Assembly: GCA_903919165.1 (NCBI GenBank)
Contig: CAIXHJ010000269.1
Span: 1-6,180 of the forward strand
Direction: 5' to 3'
DNA length: 6,180 nt
From: an uncultured Holophagaceae bacterium
GTDB lineage: Bacteria; Acidobacteriota; Holophagae; Holophagales; Holophagaceae
A program made the translations under genes and the position numbers. The notes below the pieces were generated by a model, which saw only the letters and a list, made by a program, of their open reading frames with translations, did not search any database and had not been told where the DNA came from. Each line of letters opens with the position of its first letter. Within the stretch, counting starts at the first letter, position 1. This document shows, piece after piece, positions 4,460 through 6,180 of the stretch.

Positions 4460-6180
4460 ATGCACCATCTGCTTTTCCTCCTGAGCTTGCCCCTGCTCGC
4501 CTCCCAGGCCGCGCGGACGCAGCCTGGGATCCAAGGTCAGGCACCGCATTTCACGGTCCGTGACGCAATTCAGGCGGAGTGGGCCCGGCAACCCCTGGCC
4601 TGGACGGAAACGCAAAAAGCCACCCTGCCCCGGCAGGACCGGGAGCGGCTGAATCGGTCGATCCAGCGCATCGGCGCGCCGGGTGCGCCCGTCCTGCTGC
4701 CGTTGGAACTGGAGAAGCCCACGCTCGAAGCCTGGGAGGCCAAGGCGAAGAACGCCCACACGCCTCAAGAACGCTTTACAGCGCTGTTCATGCTGAACCG
4801 CCTGAAAAGCCCCGGGGCCCTCACGGCGCTGGAGGGGCTCAAGCCCGCCGATGCCGCCGCTTGGCCGAGACACCTGCACCTGGAGGCCTCCATCACGACG
4901 GCGCGGCTTAATGGTGTCGAGGTGCCGATTGCCCTTCAGTCATTCCTCGACAGCTTGCAGAAGGCCGGCAAGGTCGATCCCGTCCGTGCTCAGGCCGCAC
5001 GGCTACGGCTGGTGATGGCTGGGAAAGAGCAGAGACTGCTGCCGCCGGTGATGGCAACGGCCGGAAGCATACTGGCGCTGATGGATGCGTGGAACCGGGC
5101 GCCCTGGGCCCAGCGCCGGGATCTGGCACTCCGCGCCTTCCAGTCGCTTTCATCGGATTCCGAGGCCTGGCCAAGGTGGGGCCTCCTGCGCCCTGATCCA
5201 CCCACTTTGGATCAAGCCTGTGCGGGCATCCTCTCCCGGCTCTCCGAAGGCATTCCAGACCCCGCGCCAGCCGAAGCTTTCCAGGTCAGTGGCGGTCCCT
5301 GGTCCTGCTCGACTCTTCCCCTCGTGCAGTGGTACGGGTTCCAGGCCCTTGCAAAACTGGAGACCCCCCTTCCCCTCCTCCAATCCGCTCTTCGCCAAGA
5401 ACAGCCCCTCGGTGCTTCGAGCCCTCAGTTGGTAGGCACGCTACTTCCCGCACTTCGTCGACAGAATCCAGAGCAGGCGGATCAAGTGAGATCTCGCCTT
5501 CTCTCCGGTTCCGATGCCACAGCCCGCGCCGCCGCCATCGAGGATCTCCCTTCAGCCCCAGCAGATCTCGACACGCTCACCAGCCTCACCTGGAACGACA
5601 CCCAGTTCGAATCTCAGCAGACGCTCATCCAGAGTTACGCGCGCTGGAAGATGACGCCCGACGATCAGAAGACGCAGTTGCGGCCCTGGCTCCAGCATCC
5701 CGACTGGGCCTGCCGTTACGAGGCCTACCAGGCCCTGCTGAAGCTGGATCCCGCCACCCCATGGCCGACCGCGCCGATACCGACCAGGACTGACAAAGCC
5801 ATCCTGAAGGAAGCCATCCGCCTCGCCGAACGTGCCAAGCCTGTCCGCCTCCGCATTACCTTCAGCGGAATGCGAAGCGTTACGCTCCGACTCGATCCGA
5901 CAGTCGCCCCCATGAACGTCGCCAATGTGGCGCTGCTAGCGCGCAAGGGGTACTTTAACAGTCGCCTGGTGCCTCGCGTGGTGCCGGACTTCGTGGTGCA
6001 GATGGGCTCGCCCTACGACACCATGGACGGCGGACCCGGCTACACGGTGCGCTGCGAGAATTCGCTGACCTGGTATGGCCCCGGGAGCGTGGGCATGGCG
6101 CTGTCGGGCAAGGACACGGGCGGCAGCCAGTTCTTCATCACCACCAACGCCACGGCCCACCTCACGGGCAAGTACACGCG
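4460..6180 (+). CDS. Exported multidomain cyclophilin-type peptidyl-prolyl isomerase (cut at window end)
   Basis: The frame stays open from ATG 4460 to the window end, giving 573 full codons without a stop. Residues 1-18 look like a short signal peptide (hydrophobic L-L-F-L-L-S-L-P-L-L-A then S-Q-A), with His rather than Lys/Arg at the N-terminus, so export is likely but not certain. Residues about 30-455 are Leu/Ala-rich, mostly helical and partly HEAT-like (clearest near 100-126 and 415-432); I recognise no named family there. Residues about 462 onward are a cyclophilin domain, which catalyses cis-trans isomerisation of X-Pro bonds. Compared with human CypA, Arg506 (R55), Phe511 (F60), Gln514 (Q63), Ala547 (A101), Gln557 (Q111) and Phe559 (F113) are kept. 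The usual F-H before the Arg is V-P, M61 is Val512, W121 is His567 and H126 is Tyr572. The likely role is an envelope folding factor. It follows gmd by 54 bases but has no evident sugar role. The domain end lies outside the window. Confidence 0.88.
   Translation, partial: MHHLLFLLSLPLLASQAARTQPGIQGQAPHFTVRDAIQAEWARQPLAWTETQKATLPRQDRERLNRSIQRIGAPGAPVLLPLELEKPTLEAWEAKAKNAHTPQERFTALFMLNRLKSPGALTALEGLKPADAAAWPRHLHLEASITTARLNGVEVPIALQSFLDSLQKAGKVDPVRAQAARLRLVMAGKEQRLLPPVMATAGSILALMDAWNRAPWAQRRDLALRAFQSLSSDSEAWPRWGLLRPDPPTLDQACAGILSRLSEGIPDPAPAEAFQVSGGPWSCSTLPLVQWYGFQALAKLETPLPLLQSALRQEQPLGASSPQLVGTLLPALRRQNPEQADQVRSRLLSGSDATARAAAIEDLPSAPADLDTLTSLTWNDTQFESQQTLIQSYARWKMTPDDQKTQLRPWLQHPDWACRYEAYQALLKLDPATPWPTAPIPTRTDKAILKEAIRLAERAKPVRLRITFSGMRSVTLRLDPTVAPMNVANVALLARKGYFNSRLVPRVVPDFVVQMGSPYDTMDGGPGYTVRCENSLTWYGPGSVGMALSGKDTGGSQFFITTNATAHLTGKYT

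Noticed and set aside
5085..5793. Several plus-strand frames (5085-5435, 5329-5793) inside the cyclophilin gene, as if the gene were broken
   Set aside because: The frame from 4460 reads without a stop to the window end and joins directly into the cyclophilin motifs, so these are out-of-frame shadows and there is no frameshift.

Overview
This is a GC-rich bacterial window with very dense coding, read as six protein genes, two of them cut by the window edges. No rRNA, tRNA, CRISPR array, insertion sequence or phage gene was seen. The GC-rich codon use and the exported cyclophilin with a long helical N-terminal domain suggest a Gram-negative-type bacterium. An Acidobacteriota (Holophagae/Geothrix-like) origin is a tentative guess from general protein flavour; the sequence does not prove it.

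Layout. Two genes read leftward: a family-4 (GT4) glycosyltransferase (1463 to 237), followed after 15 bases by the start of aroC, chorismate synthase (221 to beyond position 1). Four genes read rightward from a divergent control region at about 1464-1649: a small SAM-dependent methyltransferase with a Cys4 zinc-ribbon-like N-terminus (about 1650-2456), an Rmd-like extended SDR (2453-3352), gmd (GDP-mannose 4,6-dehydratase, 3362-4405), and, 54 bases further on, an exported multidomain protein ending in a cyclophilin-type peptidyl-prolyl isomerase domain (4460 to beyond 6180).

How the genes fit together. Gmd converts GDP-D-mannose to GDP-4-keto-6-deoxy-D-mannose. The SDR just upstream carries the R-P-F-N-H-x-G-P-G-Q motif typical of GDP-6-deoxy-D-mannose (D-rhamnose) reductases, so the pair most simply makes GDP-D-rhamnose. 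The methyltransferase overlaps the SDR by ATGA and probably methylates a sugar or glycan, and the divergent glycosyltransferase could transfer the sugar. Together they look like a small surface-polysaccharide island inserted between two housekeeping-type genes (aroC and a cyclophilin). The enzymes belong to known families. The less ordinary points are the cyclophilin fusion protein with altered active-site residues and the linkage of aroC to a glycosyltransferase.
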